A DNA stretch of 43,764 nucleotides, taken from assembly GCA_029781795.1 (NCBI GenBank), contig JAKOWB010000152.1, positions 1-43,764 of the forward strand, given 5' to 3'. Shown here piece after piece: positions 24,399-33,030 of the stretch. The notes under the pieces were generated by a model. The model searched no databases. It had not been told where the DNA came from and saw nothing but the letters and a program-made list of their open reading frames with translations. Within the stretch, counting starts at the first letter, position 1. The number at the start of each line of letters is the position of its first letter. Both the position numbers and the translations under genes were made by a program. The DNA is from Pseudomonadota bacterium (lineage in GTDB: Bacteria; Pseudomonadota; Alphaproteobacteria; Kiloniellales; JACOMY01).

Positions 24399-25115
24399 AT
24401 GACCAAACGCCCAACCGCAGCGAAACGCATCGTGCTGGTGAAGCACCACAACGACCGCAACGACGATCGCGCCTCGCAGCATCTGGCGGCGCGCGGCTTC
24501 GACCTCGACTGGCGGATGCCCTATGCCGGCGACAGCCTGCCGGAGACGACCGATGGCGTGGCCGGCACCATCGTCTATGGCGGCGGCCAGCCGATCCCCG
24601 AGGTCGAGCGCTATCCCTTCATCGCCGACGAGGCGCGCTGGATGCGCCAGTGCAGCGAGGCCGGGCTGCCGACGCTCGGCATCTGCATGGGCGCGCAGAT
24701 CCTGGCACATGCCTATGGCGCCGAGGTCGGCCCGCACCCCGCGGGCGAGCAGGAGTTCGGCTGGTACGAGCTGGAGCCGACCAACGAGGGCGCGGCCCAC
24801 ATCCCGGCCGGCCTGGCCGTGCCGCAGATGCACTACCACACCTTCGCCCTGCCCGAGGGTGCGACCCTGCTGGCCAGCAGCCGCGCCTACCGCAACCAGG
24901 CGATGCAGCTGGCCGAGAAGACCTTCGGCTTCCAGTTCCATCCGGAGCAGACGGCCGAGACCTTCCAGCGCTGGCAGCAGAAGCCCTGGGCGCCCTGGGG
25001 CAAGCCCGGCGTGCAGACCAAGGACGAGCAGGACCGGCGCGCCGCGGCGCACGACGAGGGCGTCGGCGCCTGGTTCACGGGCTTCCTCGACCGGCTGTTC
25101 GGGGTGCCAGGCTAG
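24399..25115 (+). CDS. Class I glutamine amidotransferase-like protein (tandem copy 2)
   Basis: 238 residues from the ATG at 24399 with AGAGAGGA seven nt upstream. Same fold as the preceding gene: Cys96 in TLGICMGAQILAHAYGAEVG, His181 and Glu183 in GFQFHPEQ, VYGGGQPIPE in place of VYGGAEML. Identity with copy 1 is modest, so the duplication is old and the substrates may differ. Last gene before a palindromic repeat pair that could terminate transcription in both directions. Confidence 0.82.
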   Translation: MTKRPTAAKRIVLVKHHNDRNDDRASQHLAARGFDLDWRMPYAGDSLPETTDGVAGTIVYGGGQPIPEVERYPFIADEARWMRQCSEAGLPTLGICMGAQILAHAYGAEVGPHPAGEQEFGWYELEPTNEGAAHIPAGLAVPQMHYHTFALPEGATLLASSRAYRNQAMQLAEKTFGFQFHPEQTAETFQRWQQKPWAPWGKPGVQTKDEQDRRAAAHDEGVGAWFTGFLDRLFGVPG

Positions 25116-25125
25116 GCGCCAACGA

Positions 25126-25254
25126 ACCCTCTCCCTTGGGAGAGGGTGCGAGCGGACGCGAGCGGGTGAGGGAGGTTGGTGCGGCACCCGCCATTCTCAC
25201 CAACCTCCCTCACCCGGCTCCCTGCGGTCGCCACCCTCTCCCAAGGGAGAGGGT
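25126..25254. repeat. Palindromic interspersed repeat, inverted pair (locus 2)
   Basis: Two hairpins, ACCCTCTCCC-TT-GGGAGAGGGT (25126-25147) and its inverted copy with AA centre (25233-25254), enclose mirrored tails GGGTGAGGGAGGTTGGTG and CACCAACCTCCCTCACCC. It fills the gap between two convergent genes and could serve as a bidirectional terminator. No gene seen in it. Confidence 0.85.
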
Positions 25255-25257
25255 CAA

Positions 25258-26466
25258 TCAGGCCATCGCCTCCTCGAACGGCGTCGCCGACAGCACCACC
25301 GGGCCGGTCTCGGTGATCAGCACGGGCTCTTCCAGCTTCACGCCCTCGCGGCCGCCGACGGCGCCGATGTAGCTTTCGACGCAGACGATCATGCCGGCCT
25401 CCAGCACGCCGTCGTAGGCGCCCCACTCGGCGTCCTCGGCGTACCAGAGCAGCGGATACTCGACGCCGAGGCCGCAGCCGTGCGCGATGTCGGCGTAGCG
25501 GTTGGGCTTGCAGTCGTCGGGCAGCTGGAAGGCCTTCTCGGTCAGCTCGAAGAAGCCGGTGCCGGCGCGCAGCAGCGGGATGTTGGTGGCGAGCTGCCGG
25601 CGCGCCAGGTCGTAGAGCCGGCGCTGCGCGTCGCTGGGCCGCGTCTCGCCGATCACGAAGGAGCGCGAGAGGTCGGTGTACCAGCCATCGGGCCCGATCA
25701 GGTCGGTGTCGAAGGAGAGCAGGTCGCCGGCCTGCATCAGCCGCGCGCCGGTTTCCTGGAACCAGGGGTTGGTGCGCGGCCCGCTGGTCAGCAGCCGGGT
25801 CTCGGGATACTCGCCGCCGCGGCGGATCGAGCCGGCGATGAGGACGGCCAGCGCCTCCTGCTCGCTCATGCCGGGCCGGGCGGCGGCGCGCAGCTCGGCG
25901 ATCGCCACCTCGGTGGTGCGCAGCGAGGCGAGAAAGGAGCGCACCTCGGCCGCCGACTTGATCGCCCGCGCGCGCTCCAGTACCGCCTTGGCGTCGACCG
26001 CGACCACGCCGGCCTCGGCCAGCGCCTCGGTCAGCGGCAGGTCGGCGCGGTCGATGCCGAGGCGCCGCTCGCCACCGCCGACGCGGCGCACCAGGTCGGC
26101 CAGCTCGGCGGCGAGGCGTCGCGCCATCTCGGTCCCGCGCGGGCCGACCGACATGTAGTCCCAGGCCAGCGAGGGGCGGATCTCGTCCAGCGTCTCCAAC
26201 CCGCGCGAGAGGTGGGCGGAGGACGGCAGCTCCCAGATCGTCACCGGCCCCTCGGCCGGCACCAGCGCGTAGCGGCAGAGGTTGTGCAGGGTCCAGACCT
26301 GCATGTTCCGCGTGCCGGTGGCATAGCGCAGGTTGACCGGATCGGTGACCAGGATGGCGGCGAGGCCCGCCTCGCCGGTCAGGCGGCGCAGGCGCTCCAG
26401 GCGATAACGGCGGATCTCGACCGGATCGGCCGGCGCGCCGGAATCCCAGCCGGCGAGCGCGCTCAC
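25258..26466 (-). CDS. M24-fold protein of the DddP (DMSP lyase)-like group
   Basis: 402 residues from a GTG at 26466 that overlaps the regulator stop (GTGA). Creatinase/aminopeptidase P 'pita-bread' fold. It reads very like DddP: NLRYATGTRNMQVWTLHN, IRRGGEYPETRLLTSGPRTNPWFQ, SFDTDLIG. All six metal ligands have the DddP spacing: Asp253, Asp255, Asp265, His329, Glu364, Glu379. However, the DddP catalytic Asp377 (six after the metal His, in HGVGLCD) corresponds to Val335 here (HGCGLGV), so DMSP cleavage is doubtful. A related C-N or C-S bond-cleaving enzyme acting on a betaine-like substrate, or a peptidase, is possible. Co-translated with the GlxA-type regulator upstream. The frame runs open far past 26466 only as a shadow of that gene. 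Confidence 0.85.
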   Translation of the reverse strand: MSALAGWDSGAPADPVEIRRYRLERLRRLTGEAGLAAILVTDPVNLRYATGTRNMQVWTLHNLCRYALVPAEGPVTIWELPSSAHLSRGLETLDEIRPSLAWDYMSVGPRGTEMARRLAAELADLVRRVGGGERRLGIDRADLPLTEALAEAGVVAVDAKAVLERARAIKSAAEVRSFLASLRTTEVAIAELRAAARPGMSEQEALAVLIAGSIRRGGEYPETRLLTSGPRTNPWFQETGARLMQAGDLLSFDTDLIGPDGWYTDLSRSFVIGETRPSDAQRRLYDLARRQLATNIPLLRAGTGFFELTEKAFQLPDDCKPNRYADIAHGCGLGVEYPLLWYAEDAEWGAYDGVLEAGMIVCVESYIGAVGGREGVKLEEPVLITETGPVVLSATPFEEAMA

Positions 26467-27464
26467 GCCGCCTCGGCGCCGTCCAGTTCGCCCGGCAGGC
26501 TGGGCAGCCCGCGCTCCTTGCGCGGCGTGCGGCCGAAGAAGTCGCGATAGCACTTGGAGAAGTGCGAGGCCGAGACGAAGCCGCAGGCCAGCGCCACGTC
26601 GATCACGCTCATGTTGGTCTGCAGCAGCAGCAGGCGCGCGCGGTTGAGGCGGAGCTCGAGGTAGTAGCGCGCCGGCGAGCGGTTCAGGTACTTGCGGAAC
26701 AGCCGCTCGAGCTGGCGGGTGGAGAGGCCGGCGTGCTCGGCCAGCTCGCCGCGGGCCAGCGGCTCCTCCAGGTTCTTCTCCATGATCTCGATGATCGAGA
26801 GCAGCTTGGGATGGCGCACGCCGAGGCGGGCCGGCAGGCTCATGCGCTGCTGGTCGTGGCGGTCGCGGATGCGCTCGTGCATGAACTGGTCGGCGACCTG
26901 GGCCGCCAGTTCGTAGCCGTGCTGCAGGCTGATGACGTTCAGCATCATGTCGATCGCCGCGGTGCCGCCCGAGCAGGTGAAGCGGTTGCGGTCGATCTCG
27001 AAGAGCTCGGGCGTGACCTCCAGCTCGGGGAAGTCCTCGGCGAAGCCGGCCAGGTTCTCCCAGTGGATGGTGCAGTGGTAGCCGTCGAGCAGCCCGGCGC
27101 GCGCCAGGATGTGGCTGCCGGTGCAGAGCGCGCCGATGTCGGCGCCCTTGCGGTCCATGCCGCGCAGCCAGCCGGCGAGGCGCTTGTCGTCGAAGAGCTG
27201 CACGTCGATGCCGCTGCAGACCACCACGGCGTCGGCGTCGGCCGCCAGGTCGATCGGCCCGGCCGGGTGCAGCACGATGCCGTTGGAGGCGGTGACCGGC
27301 TTGCCGTCCACGGAATAGAGCTTCCAGTCGTAGAGCTGCTTGCCGGCGGCGCGGTTGGCCAGGCGCAGCGGCTCGACCGCGCCGGTGAAGGCGATCATGG
27401 AAAAACGCGGCACCAGCACGAAGGCCAGGCGCTGCGGCAGACGACGGGGCTGTGAACCGAGCAC
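26463..27464 (-). CDS. GlxA/GbdR-type AraC regulator with amidotransferase-like domain (copy 2)
   Basis: 333 residues if started at the GTG at 27464 (LGSQPRRLPQRLAFVLVPRF follows), which matches the N-terminal length of copy 1; no ATG is suitably placed, and the frame to 27599 adds non-conserved sequence. DJ-1/PfpI-like domain at about 13-180 with Cys114 in the elbow GALCTGS; AraC HTH at about 235-320 (LAEHAGLSTRQLERLFRKYL, MSVIDVALACGFVSASHFSKCYRDFFGRTPR). Divergent from soxBDAG (232-bp gap) and coupled to the DddP-like gene, so it probably controls one or both in response to a methylated amine such as sarcosine or dimethylglycine. The two copies are clearly paralogous, with the HTH region nearly identical. 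Confidence 0.83.
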   Translation of the reverse strand: MLGSQPRRLPQRLAFVLVPRFSMIAFTGAVEPLRLANRAAGKQLYDWKLYSVDGKPVTASNGIVLHPAGPIDLAADADAVVVCSGIDVQLFDDKRLAGWLRGMDRKGADIGALCTGSHILARAGLLDGYHCTIHWENLAGFAEDFPELEVTPELFEIDRNRFTCSGGTAAIDMMLNVISLQHGYELAAQVADQFMHERIRDRHDQQRMSLPARLGVRHPKLLSIIEIMEKNLEEPLARGELAEHAGLSTRQLERLFRKYLNRSPARYYLELRLNRARLLLLQTNMSVIDVALACGFVSASHFSKCYRDFFGRTPRKERGLPSLPGELDGAEAA

Positions 27465-27696
27465 GGGCAGAACCGCACCTTTCCGGAGTGGGCCGCCAGG
27501 CCCGGGGTTGTCGCGAACTGGCCAGGGTGGGCGGGCGGCTGTCGCGGAATGATAATTTCCCGGCGCGGGCTCGCAAGCCCCCAAACGCGGTGTCAGCACC
27601 CTGCCGACAAGCTGTCGCAGGGGGTCTCCGGCCTTGCGCCGGCCGCCCGCGCGTGGCCTCTTGCGCGTATCCCTTCACCCCGGTCCAGGCAGCCCG

Positions 27697-28950
27697 ATGT
27701 CCCAGCGCTATTCGCTCTTCAGCCTGATCCGCAACGCCTTCTCCTATCACGAGAACTGGCAGAAGGCCTGGCGCCAGCCGGAGCCCAAGGCCGAGTACGA
27801 CGCGGTGATCGTCGGCGGCGGCGGCCACGGCCTCGCCACCGCCTACTACCTCGCCAAGGAGCACAAGATGACCAACATCGCGGTCATCGAGCGCGGCTGG
27901 TTGGGCGGCGGCAACACCGGGCGCAACACCACCATCGTCCGCTCCAACTACCTGTGGGACCAGTCGGCGCTGCTCTATGAGCACGCGCTGAAGCTGTGGG
28001 AGGGCCTCAGCCAGGAGCTGAACTACAACGTCATGTTCAGCCAGCGCGGGGTGATGAACCTGGCGCACAACCAGCACGACCTGCGCGAGCTGTCGCGGCG
28101 CATCAACGCCAACCGCCTGAACGGCATCGACAGCGAGCTCTTGAGCCCGCAGCAGGTCAAGGACTTCTGCCCCGCCATCGACCTGCGCGGCGGCGGCCGC
28201 TACCCGGTGCTGGGCGCCAGCCTGCAGCGGCGCGGCGGCACGGCGCGGCACGACGCGGTGGCCTGGGGCTATGCCCGCGGCGCCGACGCCATGGGTGTCG
28301 ACATCATCCAGAACTGCCCGGTCGAGGGCTTCGAAATCGAGGGCGGCCGGGTCACCGGCGTGCGCACGGCGCGCGGCCTAATCAAGGCCAAGAAGGTCGG
28401 CATCGTCGCCGCCGGCCATTCCACCGTGCTGGCCACCCTGGCCGGCTTCCGCCTGCCGCTGATGAGCCTGCCGCTGCAGGCGCTGGTCAGCGAGCCGGTG
28501 AAGCCCTGCGTCACCTGCGTCGTCATGTCGAACGCGGTACACGCCTACATCAGCCAGTCGGACAAGGGCGAGCTGGTGATCGGCGCCGGCGTCGACCACT
28601 ACATCGGCTATGGCCAGCGCGGCTCGATCCACGTGCAGGAGGAGACGCTGGCGGCGATCTGCGAGCTCTTCCCGCTGTTCCGCCGCATGCGGATGCTGCG
28701 CAACTGGGGCGGCATCGTCGACGTCTGCCCCGACGCCTCGCCCATCATCTCCAAGACCCCGGTCGAGGGCCTGTTCATCAACTGCGGCTGGGGCACCGGC
28801 GGCTTCAAGGCCACCCCGGGCTCGGGCAACGTCTTCGCCCACACCATCGCCACCGGCGAGCCGCACCCGCTGAACGCCGCCTTCAAGCTCGACCGCTTCG
28901 TCTCCGGCTTCCTGATCGACGAGCACGGCGCCGCCGCCGTCGCGCACTAG
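27697..28950 (+). CDS. soxB: Sarcosine oxidase, heterotetrameric, beta subunit
   Basis: 417 residues. DAO-type flavoprotein: FAD motif [17 protein letters not shown] at about 37-53, [18 protein letters not shown] with His185 at the position that covalently holds FMN in known beta subunits, and the C-terminal [20 protein letters not shown]. It oxidises sarcosine to glycine and passes the C1 unit to tetrahydrofolate on the alpha subunit. First gene of the classical soxB-D-A-G order. Start: ATG at 27697 with CAGG upstream. Confidence 0.95.
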   Translation: MSQRYSLFSLIRNAFSYHENWQKAWRQPEPKAEYDAVIVGGGGHGLATAYYLAKEHKMTNIAVIERGWLGGGNTGRNTTIVRSNYLWDQSALLYEHALKLWEGLSQELNYNVMFSQRGVMNLAHNQHDLRELSRRINANRLNGIDSELLSPQQVKDFCPAIDLRGGGRYPVLGASLQRRGGTARHDAVAWGYARGADAMGVDIIQNCPVEGFEIEGGRVTGVRTARGLIKAKKVGIVAAGHSTVLATLAGFRLPLMSLPLQALVSEPVKPCVTCVVMSNAVHAYISQSDKGELVIGAGVDHYIGYGQRGSIHVQEETLAAICELFPLFRRMRMLRNWGGIVDVCPDASPIISKTPVEGLFINCGWGTGGFKATPGSGNVFAHTIATGEPHPLNAAFKLDRFVSGFLIDEHGAAAVAH

Positions 28951-28961
28951 GACCAAGGCCC

Positions 28962-29255
28962 ATGCTGCTGATCCCCTGCCCCTACTGCGGCGAACGCGCC
29001 GAGATCGAATTCTCCTATGGCGGCGAGGCGCACATCGCGCGCCCGACCGAGCCCGAGAAGCTGTCCGATGCCGAGTGGGCGAACTACGTCTACTGGCGCA
29101 GCAACGTGAAGGGCGTCTTCGCCGAGCGCTGGATGCACGCCCAGGGCTGCCGGCGCTGGTTCAACGTCATCCGCGACACCGTCAGCTACCAGATCCTCGC
29201 CAGCTACGAGGCCGGGACCCAGCCGCCCGCCGTGGAGCGCAAGACCTATGTCTGA
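28962..29255 (+). CDS. soxD: Sarcosine oxidase delta subunit
   Basis: 97 residues, typical size. Zinc-binding cysteines Cys6 and Cys9 (IPCPYCGER) with the later WMHAQGCRRWFNV providing His and Cys; EFSYGGEAH and NYVYWRSNVKG are family motifs. Starts 11 nt after soxB and overlaps soxA by 8 nt. Confidence 0.95.
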   Translation: MLLIPCPYCGERAEIEFSYGGEAHIARPTEPEKLSDAEWANYVYWRSNVKGVFAERWMHAQGCRRWFNVIRDTVSYQILASYEAGTQPPAVERKTYV

Positions 29256-32200
29256 TACCTCGACCCCCGCCACCATGACGCAGCCCTTCCGCCTGGCGGC
29301 GGGCGGGCGCATCGACCGCGGCCGGCCGGTCAGCTTCAGCTTCGACGGGCGCAAGCTGCAGGGCTTCGCCGGCGACAGCGTCGCCTCGGCCCTGCTGGCC
29401 AACGGCATCCACCTGGTCGGCCGCAGCTTCAAGTACCACCGCCCGCGCGGCATCGTCACCGCCGGCATCGAGGAGCCGAACGCGCTGATCCAGGTCGGCC
29501 GCGACCCGGCGACCGAGCCCAACGTCAAGGCCACGGTCTGCGAGCTGGTCGAGGGACTGGAGGCGCAGTCGCAGAACCGCTGGCCCTCGCTCGGCTTCGA
29601 CTTCGGCGCGATGAACTCGCTGGTCTCGAAGGTCCTGCCGTCGGGCTTCTACTACAAGACCTTCATGTGGCCGCCCTCGACCAAGGGCTGGCTGTTCTGG
29701 GAGAAGTTCATCCGCAAGGCCGCCGGCCTCGGCAAGGCGCCGACCGGCCGCGACGAGGCGCGCTACGACAAGACCTTCGCGCACTGCGAGGTGCTGGTGG
29801 TCGGCGGCGGCGCCGCCGGCCTCGCCGCCGCGCTGGCGGCGGGCCGCGCCGGCAAGCGCGTGGTGCTGGCCGAGCTGGACCACGAGCTGGGCGGCTGGCT
29901 GTTGACGCAGCGGGACCAGGTGATCGCCGGCCAGCCGGCCGAGGACTGGGTCAAGGCCGCCGCCGCCGAGCTCGCCGGCCTGCCCAATGTCGAGGTGATG
30001 ACCCGCACCATCGCCTTCGCCTACTTCGACCACAACTTCCTCGGCCTTTGGCAGAACCTGACCGACCACCTGCCGGCCGGCGCCGTGCCGAAGGATGCGG
30101 CGCGCCACCGGCTGGTGAAGCTGCGCGCCAGGCAGGTCGTGCTGGCCACCGGCGCGCTGGAGCGGCCGCTCTGCTTCCGCGACAACGACCGCCCGGGCGT
30201 GATGCTGGCCGGCGCGGCGCAGGCCTTCGTCAACCGCTGGGCGGTGAAGCCCGGCAACAAGGCCGTCATCGTCACCAACAACGACAGCGCCTATGGCGCC
30301 GCGCTGGACCTGAAGGCCGCGGGCGTCGAGATCGCCGCCGTCGTCGACCTGCGGCAGAACCCCGACGGGCTGCTGACCGACAAGGCCGAGGCCGCGGGCA
30401 TCCGCGTGCTGGCCGACCACGGCGTGATCGCCGTCGAGGGCAAGCTGCGCGTGTCGGGCGTGAAGATCGCGCCGCTGGCGGCCAACGGCCAGGGCATCGG
30501 CCAGCCGGTCGAGTCCATCGCCTGCGACCTGGTGCTGAACGCCGGCGGCTTCACGCCGACCGTGCACCTCTTCAGCCAGGCCAAGGGCAAGCTGGCCTGG
30601 GACGAGGCCCACCAGTGGTTCCGCCCGGGCCAGGCGGGCCAGCCGAACCAGGTCTCGGTCGGCGCCTGCAACGGCACCTGGGGCCTCGGCGCCGCGCTGG
30701 CCGAGGGGCACCTGGCCGGCGGCGGCCAGGGCGAGGCGCCGGCGGCGGCGGACGAGGACTTCCTGCCGCTGCGCGCGCTGTGGCTCATCCCCTCGGACAA
30801 GCCGCTGGGGCACAAGGGCAAGCACTTCATCGACCAGCAAAACGACGTCACCGCCGCCGATTTGAAGCTGGCGCTGCGCGAGGGCTATGTCTCGATCGAG
30901 CACCTGAAGCGCTACACCACCACCGGCATGGCGACGGACCAGGGCAAGACCTCGAACCTCAACGCCCTGACCCTGGTCGCCGAGACCCTGGCGAAGCCGA
31001 TCCCGGAGGTCGGCACCACGACCTTCCGCGCGCCCTATGCCCCGGTCTCCTTCGGCGCCTTCATGGGACGCGACGCCGACGACCTGCTGGACCCCTTGCG
31101 CAAGACGCCGATGGATCCCTGGCACGAATCGAACGGCGCGAAGTTCGAGAACGTCGGCCAGTGGCGCCGCGCCTGGTACTACCCGAAGCAGGGCGAGGAC
31201 ATCCACGCGGCGGTGAACCGCGAGGTCAAGGCGGTGCGCGAGAGCGTCGGCCTGCTCGACGCCTCGACCCTGGGCAAGATCGACATCAAGGGGCCGGACG
31301 CGGCCGAGTTCATCAACCGCATCTACACCAACGCCTTCCTGAAGCTGGAGGTCGGGCGCTGCCGCTACGGCCTGATGCTGAAGGAGGACGGCATGGTGAT
31401 GGACGACGGCGTGACCGCGCGCCTCGCCCCCGACCACTTCCTGATGCACACCACGACCGGCAACGCCGCCCCGGTGCTGAACCACCTTGAGGAGTACCTG
31501 CAGACCGAGTGGCCGCACCTCAAGGTCTTCCTGACCTCGGTCACCGAGCAATGGGCGACGGTGCAGGTGGCGGGTCCCAAGGCGCGCACCCTGATCCAGG
31601 AGGTGGCGCCGAACCTGGACCTCTCGACCGAGGCCTTCCCCTTCATGTCGGTGCGCCACGGCGAGGTGCTGGGCCAGCCGGCGCGCATCTTCCGCATCTC
31701 CTTCACCGGCGAGGGTTCCTGGGAGATCAACGTCGCCCCCTCGATGGGCCTGGCGCTGTGGGAGGCGCTGATGACCGCCGGCGCCAAGTACGGCGTCACG
31801 CCCTACGGCACCGAGGCGATGCACGTGCTGCGCGCCGAGAAGGGCTTCATCATCGTCGGGCAGGAGACCGACGGCTCGATCAATCCCCTCGACCTGGGGA
31901 TGGAGGGCATGGTCTCCAAGACCAAGGACTTCGTCGGCAAGCGCTCGCTCTATCGCAGCGACATGGCCAAGACCGACCGCAAGCAGCTCGTCGGCATCCT
32001 GACCGAGGACCCGAACGAGGTGCTGCCCGAGGGTGCCCACCTGGTGGCCGACCCCAAGGAGCCGAAGCCCATGACGCAGCTCGGCCATGTCACCTCGAGC
32101 TACTGGAGCCCGAACCTCGGACGCTCCATCGCGCTGGCACTGGTCAAGGGCGGGCGCGCCCGCATGGGCCAGACGCTGCATGCGCCGCTGCTGAACGGCA

Positions 32201-32268
32201 AGGTGGTGCCCTGCAAGGTCGGCGAGACGGTCTTCTGGGACAAGGAAGGGGTGCGGCTGCGTGGCTGA
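29248..32268 (+). CDS. soxA: Sarcosine oxidase alpha subunit
   Basis: 1006 residues, normal for the family. N-terminal ~160 residues form the 2Fe-2S-ferredoxin-like domain without its cluster (FDGRKLQGFAGDSVASALLANGI, FKYHRPRGI); FAD/NAD-binding part with VLVVGGGAAGLAAALAAGRAG at about 182-202 and GALERPLCFRDNDRPGVMLAGAA; C-terminal half (from about 610) is the GcvT-like folate domain (GLLDASTLGKIDIKGPDA, SFTGEGSWEINV, LRAEKGFIIVGQETDGSI). NAD+ binds here, and THF receives the C1 unit as 5,10-methylene-THF. ATG overlaps soxD by 8 nt; stop overlaps soxG by 8 nt. Confidence 0.96.
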   Translation: MSDTSTPATMTQPFRLAAGGRIDRGRPVSFSFDGRKLQGFAGDSVASALLANGIHLVGRSFKYHRPRGIVTAGIEEPNALIQVGRDPATEPNVKATVCELVEGLEAQSQNRWPSLGFDFGAMNSLVSKVLPSGFYYKTFMWPPSTKGWLFWEKFIRKAAGLGKAPTGRDEARYDKTFAHCEVLVVGGGAAGLAAALAAGRAGKRVVLAELDHELGGWLLTQRDQVIAGQPAEDWVKAAAAELAGLPNVEVMTRTIAFAYFDHNFLGLWQNLTDHLPAGAVPKDAARHRLVKLRARQVVLATGALERPLCFRDNDRPGVMLAGAAQAFVNRWAVKPGNKAVIVTNNDSAYGAALDLKAAGVEIAAVVDLRQNPDGLLTDKAEAAGIRVLADHGVIAVEGKLRVSGVKIAPLAANGQGIGQPVESIACDLVLNAGGFTPTVHLFSQAKGKLAWDEAHQWFRPGQAGQPNQVSVGACNGTWGLGAALAEGHLAGGGQGEAPAAADEDFLPLRALWLIPSDKPLGHKGKHFIDQQNDVTAADLKLALREGYVSIEHLKRYTTTGMATDQGKTSNLNALTLVAETLAKPIPEVGTTTFRAPYAPVSFGAFMGRDADDLLDPLRKTPMDPWHESNGAKFENVGQWRRAWYYPKQGEDIHAAVNREVKAVRESVGLLDASTLGKIDIKGPDAAEFINRIYTNAFLKLEVGRCRYGLMLKEDGMVMDDGVTARLAPDHFLMHTTTGNAAPVLNHLEEYLQTEWPHLKVFLTSVTEQWATVQVAGPKARTLIQEVAPNLDLSTEAFPFMSVRHGEVLGQPARIFRISFTGEGSWEINVAPSMGLALWEALMTAGAKYGVTPYGTEAMHVLRAEKGFIIVGQETDGSINPLDLGMEGMVSKTKDFVGKRSLYRSDMAKTDRKQLVGILTEDPNEVLPEGAHLVADPKEPKPMTQLGHVTSSYWSPNLGRSIALALVKGGRARMGQTLHAPLLNGKVVPCKVGETVFWDKEGVRLRG

Positions 32269-32863
32269 TCTGACCTTCATGCGGCAGGCGCCGCTCGACC
32301 ATCTCGCCCTGCCCGCCCAGGCCCGGGAGTCGCTGGGCGATGCCGGCCTCGGCCTCGGCGAGATTCGCTTCGCCGGCGCGGTGAACCTGCGCGCCCGGCG
32401 CGACGACATGGCCGCGCGCCAGGCGCTGGAGGGCGCGCTGGGCGCCGCCCTGCCCGGGGTCGGCAAGACCGCCTCGGCCGGCGCGGCCACGCTGATCGGC
32501 ATCGGCCCCGACGAGTGGCTGGCCGCCGGCGGCGAAGGCCCGGCGCTGGCCGAGCGCCTGGCCGCGGCCTGCCAGGGACACTTCGCCGGCATCACCGACG
32601 TCAGCGAGAACTACTGCACCCTGGCGATCAGTGGCCCGAAGGCCCGCACGGTGCTGGCCAAGGGCTGCCCGCTGGACCTGCACCCGGCGGTCTTCCAGCC
32701 CGGCGACGCCGCCGGCACGCTGGTCGCCAAGGCGACGGTCGTGCTCTGGGCGCTGCCCGACGGCGGCTTCCGCCTGCTGGTCCGCCGCTCCTTCGCCGAG
32801 TACCTCTACCGCTGGCTGGAAGACGCCGGGCGGGAATTCGGCGTCGCGGTGGTGGCTGGGTAA
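32261..32863 (+). CDS. soxG: Sarcosine oxidase gamma subunit
   Basis: 200 residues from the GTG at 32261, overlapping soxA. SoxG family: GIRFAGAVNLR-like IRFAGAVNLRARR, LIGIGPDEWL, VSENYCTLAISGPKARTVLAKGCPLDL and a C-terminal RRSFAEYLYRWLEDAG. It forms the fourth subunit of the complex. The gene ends 6 bp before a palindromic repeat, which separates the sox operon from the dehydrogenase gene downstream. Confidence 0.92.
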   Translation: MADLTFMRQAPLDHLALPAQARESLGDAGLGLGEIRFAGAVNLRARRDDMAARQALEGALGAALPGVGKTASAGAATLIGIGPDEWLAAGGEGPALAERLAAACQGHFAGITDVSENYCTLAISGPKARTVLAKGCPLDLHPAVFQPGDAAGTLVAKATVVLWALPDGGFRLLVRRSFAEYLYRWLEDAGREFGVAVVAG

Positions 32864-32868
32864 GAGGA

Positions 32869-32998
32869 ACCCTCCCCCTTGGGGGAGGGTGCGAGCGAGA
32901 GCGAGCGGGTGAGGGAGGCTGGTGTCGCCCCTCTGCAATCGCACCAACATCCCTCACCCGGCTCCCTGCGGTCGCCACCCTCCCCCAAGGGGGAGGGT
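32869..32998. repeat. Palindromic interspersed repeat, inverted pair (locus 3)
   Basis: ACCCTCCCCC-TT-GGGGGAGGGT (32869-32890) and its inverted copy (32977-32998) enclose mirrored GGGTGAGGGAGGCTGGTG and CACCAACATCCCTCACCC tails. The inner sequence is closely related to locus 2 (shared GCGAGCG.., CCGGCTCCCTGCGGTCGCC), so these two are recent relatives. It lies between soxG and a DUF559 gene. Confidence 0.85.
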
Positions 32999-33030
32999 CA
33001 GTTGGTCGGGATACTGCTAGCCTTCCGCGC

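Noticed and set aside
25258..26466. Annotation as dddP (DMSP lyase)
   Set aside because: The similarity is strong, but the position of the catalytic Asp377 is Val335, and no DMSP gene is nearby; called DddP-like only.
26467..28251. Long N-terminal extension of the DddP-like protein
   Set aside because: The open frame runs out of phase through the regulator gene and antisense to soxB. The GTG at 26466 with the GTGA overlap gives the normal family length.
29182..32595. 1137-residue minus-strand frame opposite soxA
   Set aside because: High-GC antisense shadow of the soxA gene; no recognisable family and unrealistic composition.
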